This document shows positions 47,795-49,899 of a stretch of DNA of 49,899 bases, one piece after another; the first letter of the stretch is position 1; every line of letters begins with the position of its first letter. The notes under the pieces were generated by a model. The model saw nothing but the letters and a program-made list of their open reading frames with translations, was not told the DNA's origin and did not search any database. The position numbers and the translations under genes are program-made. The stretch is taken from contig JAFIGC010000026.1 in assembly GCA_020831635.1 (NCBI GenBank), forward strand, positions 1 to 49,899. The letters run 5' to 3'. This DNA comes from Verrucomicrobiota bacterium (lineage in GTDB: Bacteria; Verrucomicrobiota; Kiritimatiellia; SS1-B-03-39; UBA6053).

Positions 47795-49899
47795 TCCGGT
47801 TTTGCTGCCGCGGACGGAGCCAAAGAGCGACTTGGCGAATTTGTTTTTGTTGTCGCCCTTGGGGGTGCCGCTGCCGCTCTCATCGGCGGTTTTGAGCTTG
47901 AGTTTTTTGTCCGATGCAGGTTGGGACTCGTTGGGATGCGCGCCCGCGCCGCGTCCAAAGCTTCTGGATGCGTGGTTGGACTCCCCGGCTCCGCCGCTCC
48001 GAACGGGACTTGCGCCAGGGGTTTCTCCGCGCAGTCTGGCGTTTTCACGGGTCAGGGCATCCAACTTGTCTTGCAGGGATTTGGTTTTGCCCATGATGCT
48101 GGCCGCATCCATGATGGTGCTTTTCGCTTGGGCGAGGTCCCGGTTCAGATTGAGCTTTTTCTTCTCCAACTCTTCGATTTCCTGCATGAGGGCCGCGCCC
48201 TCGGGATTGGTTTTCGAAGATTGAACTTCCTTGAGTTGGGCGCGAACTTCCGCCAACTCCGCTTTGAGGGCGGTGACTTCTTCGCCGGATTTCGCCGATT
48301 TCTCGGCCAGGGCCGCTTTTTCGCGCAACTGTTCGGATTTTGAGGTCAATTCCTGGTTTTGGCGCAGGAGTTCCTCGCGCTCGACTTCCAACCCTTCCAG
48401 CCGGGCTTTCAACGAAGCAGCGGTATCCTGGGATTTTTCCGCCTGATTGACCTGTTCCATGAGGTGTTTGATTTCCTCTTGGGATTTTTCCAGGCGGGCG
48501 CGGAGTTGTTCGTTTTCCTTTTGCGCGTGCTCGGTTTCCAAGCCTTTGCTTTGAATGGAGCCTTGGTTTTCCTCCAGCTTGGCCTTGAGTTCCTGGAGTT
48601 GCGCCTCCATGGCTCCTTTTTCCTCTTTCATCCGGTTTTCGGCCATTTCCGCGCGTTTGCGGGTGGTTTCCAACTCGGAAGTCAATTTCCCAAGCTTGCT
48701 TTGGTCCTCTTCCAACGAAGCCCGTAGGGTTTGGATTTCCCGCTTGTGTTGGTCGGACAATTCGGAGGCCTTGTTCTGGTTGGCTTCCTCGGCATCGGTG
48801 AGTTGTTTTTCCAAATGCCGGATGGTTTCTTCCATGCCCTGCATCTTGGTTTGCAAGGCTTCGGCCTCGCGTTCGTCGGCGGGGATGCCCATGAGTTCGT
48901 CGATTTTGCTCCGCAAGGATTTGTTTTCCTTGCGAATTTCCATCAGCGACTGCGTGGTTTTCTGCATCTGTTCCGCAGTGGAACTCAATTGTTCAATGCT
49001 TTCTTCGGCTTCGGTTTCCGCCCGTTCGGCCCGCTCCGCGTTGTTCTTGGCTTTTGCGAGGGCATCGTTGAGTTGGCCGGTGAGGTCCTGATTTTCCGTC
49101 AGGGACTGTTCCAGCAGGGTTTCGAGTTCCGCCACTTTGGATTTATTGGCCTGCAGATCTTCTTTGAGGCTGGCGATGCTGGATTCCGCGCTGGCCTTGG
49201 CCGCGGAAAGGGCTTTGATTTTTTCGAAACCGGATTGACGTTCCTCTTCGATTTGAGCGATTTTTTCACGCAATTCGGCGGTTTCACTTTCCAGTTCACG
49301 CAGGCTGCCCGAAAGCACGCTGTTTTTATCGCGCAGGGCTTCCTCGCGTTGCTGAAGTTCTTCGCGAAGTTGGTTTACCGTTTCCAATCGGCTGACGGCG
49401 GCCTCGCGGGACTCGGCCAAGCCCTCATTTTCATTTTGGAGGGTCTCGACCTTTTCCTGCAATTCGGTGTTCACTCCATTGAGCAGGTCGAGTCTGGCTT
49501 CGATGGCACGTTGATCCTCGACCATTTCTTCGTAGGATTCCCGCATGGCGTCCCGTTCATTGGCCACTTCTTCCAAAGTGCTTTGCAGGTCATTGCGTTC
49601 TTGGCCGACACTTTCGAGTTTGGCTTGGAGCACATTGATTTCTTCCGAGGCTTTTTTCGATTTTTGGCGTTCGGCGTCCAATTCGGCCTGAAGGGTCTCG
49701 CCTTGCTTCTCCGCGTTTTCCAGGGCGGTTCGGGCTTGGTCGCGTTCCTGGTGGGCGGCGTTGATTTTGTTTTGAAGCGTTTCGAGTTCTTCGGCAGAGG
49801 CTTCGGCAAGCTGCTTTTGCTCGTCGAGTTCGGCTTGAAGCGCATCGCGCGCCTTTTCGGCATTTTCCAAGTTGGATCGGGCCTGATCGCGTTCCTGAT
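47789..49899 (-). CDS. Long coiled-coil protein, 5' end outside the window
   Basis: At least 702 residues of the frame are here and it stays open to the right edge, so the start is missing. Almost the whole visible part is heptad-rich coiled coil. A repeat-like unit is seen several times, for example ERDQARTALENAEKQGETLQ and the last visible residues QERDQARSNLENAEKARDAL. Other blocks read LQAELDAERQKSKK and ERDAMRESYEEMVEDQ. The C-terminus after about 4/5 of the visible length is Ser/Gly/Lys-rich and basic (KLKLKTADESG, SVRGSKTGK). SMC-like hinge or Walker motifs are not visible here. It may be a structural filament or cytoskeletal-type protein; the function is unknown. Confidence 0.75.
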   Translation of the reverse strand, partial: QERDQARSNLENAEKARDALQAELDEQKQLAEASAEELETLQNKINAAHQERDQARTALENAEKQGETLQAELDAERQKSKKASEEINVLQAKLESVGQERNDLQSTLEEVANERDAMRESYEEMVEDQRAIEARLDLLNGVNTELQEKVETLQNENEGLAESREAAVSRLETVNQLREELQQREEALRDKNSVLSGSLRELESETAELREKIAQIEEERQSGFEKIKALSAAKASAESSIASLKEDLQANKSKVAELETLLEQSLTENQDLTGQLNDALAKAKNNAERAERAETEAEESIEQLSSTAEQMQKTTQSLMEIRKENKSLRSKIDELMGIPADEREAEALQTKMQGMEETIRHLEKQLTDAEEANQNKASELSDQHKREIQTLRASLEEDQSKLGKLTSELETTRKRAEMAENRMKEEKGAMEAQLQELKAKLEENQGSIQSKGLETEHAQKENEQLRARLEKSQEEIKHLMEQVNQAEKSQDTAASLKARLEGLEVEREELLRQNQELTSKSEQLREKAALAEKSAKSGEEVTALKAELAEVRAQLKEVQSSKTNPEGAALMQEIEELEKKKLNLNRDLAQAKSTIMDAASIMGKTKSLQDKLDALTRENARLRGETPGASPVRSGGAGESNHASRSFGRGAGAHPNESQPASDKKLKLKTADESGSGTPKGDNKNKFAKSLFGSVRGSKTGK

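Overview
The window looks like chromosomal DNA of a PVC-superphylum bacterium, most likely Verrucomicrobiota. This rests on three sulfatases of different subtypes, a PEP-CTERM exported protein, a giant lamin-tail/LamG/CotH/autotransporter-strand surface protein with a C-terminus of the type seen in this phylum, a LamG/PA14 exported protein, many small membrane proteins, and a eukaryotic-type HisA. Most of the window is GC-rich. The first ~3.3 kb is clearly AT-richer and may be of separate origin. No rRNA, tRNA, CRISPR array or complete transposase gene was found.

Layout. 0-3.6 kb: a DUF4282 membrane protein, two lipoproteins, several strong hairpins and a decayed molybdenum-carrier-like gene. 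3.8-9.8 kb: a membrane/GH10 fusion, a small anchored protein, a serine hydrolase and a GNAT acetyltransferase. 9.7-12.6 kb: an orphan JetD-type Toprim protein (TIGR02679-like), a broken nicotinamidase and a deleted, frameshifted copy of a beta-helix protein. 12.6-19.5 kb: exported beta-helix, GWI-repeat and LamG/PA14 proteins, with DUF3185 and DUF1328 membrane proteins between them. 19.6-22.5 kb: a broken C39-like gene, a 164-bp MITE-like inverted-repeat element, a coiled-coil exported protein and a Phd/RelE toxin-antitoxin pair. 22.7-28.1 kb: two divergent operons, HisA plus sulfatase facing SDR, sulfatase and TIM-barrel protein. 28.1-30.4 kb: repeat-rich spacers around a histidine kinase and a PsiE-like protein. 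30.4-40.4 kb: a TonB-dependent receptor behind a TPP riboswitch, then the ~2,485-residue surface protein. 40.3-44.8 kb: PEP-CTERM, histidine phosphatase, MEKHLA, NqrM-like, a Pro/Glu-repeat membrane protein and a small exported protein. 45.2-49.9 kb: a D-2-hydroxyacid dehydrogenase/sulfatase operon and a long coiled-coil protein cut by the window edge.

Themes. Sulfatases co-transcribed with oxidoreductases and a sugar-isomerase-like TIM barrel, together with GH10, LamG, PA14 and CotH proteins, suggest breakdown of sulfated polysaccharides; this is inference from family knowledge. The TPP riboswitch makes the TonB receptor a probable thiamine or thiamine-precursor importer. Five genes are visibly broken or remnants, so part of the window is decaying.

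The most unusual signal is in the spacers: short arrays built on one grammar, AACCAC-N4 followed by further CAC-N4 units every 9-10 bp. The variable core is TGAT, GGAT or GAAA. The arrays are often paired in opposite orientation.
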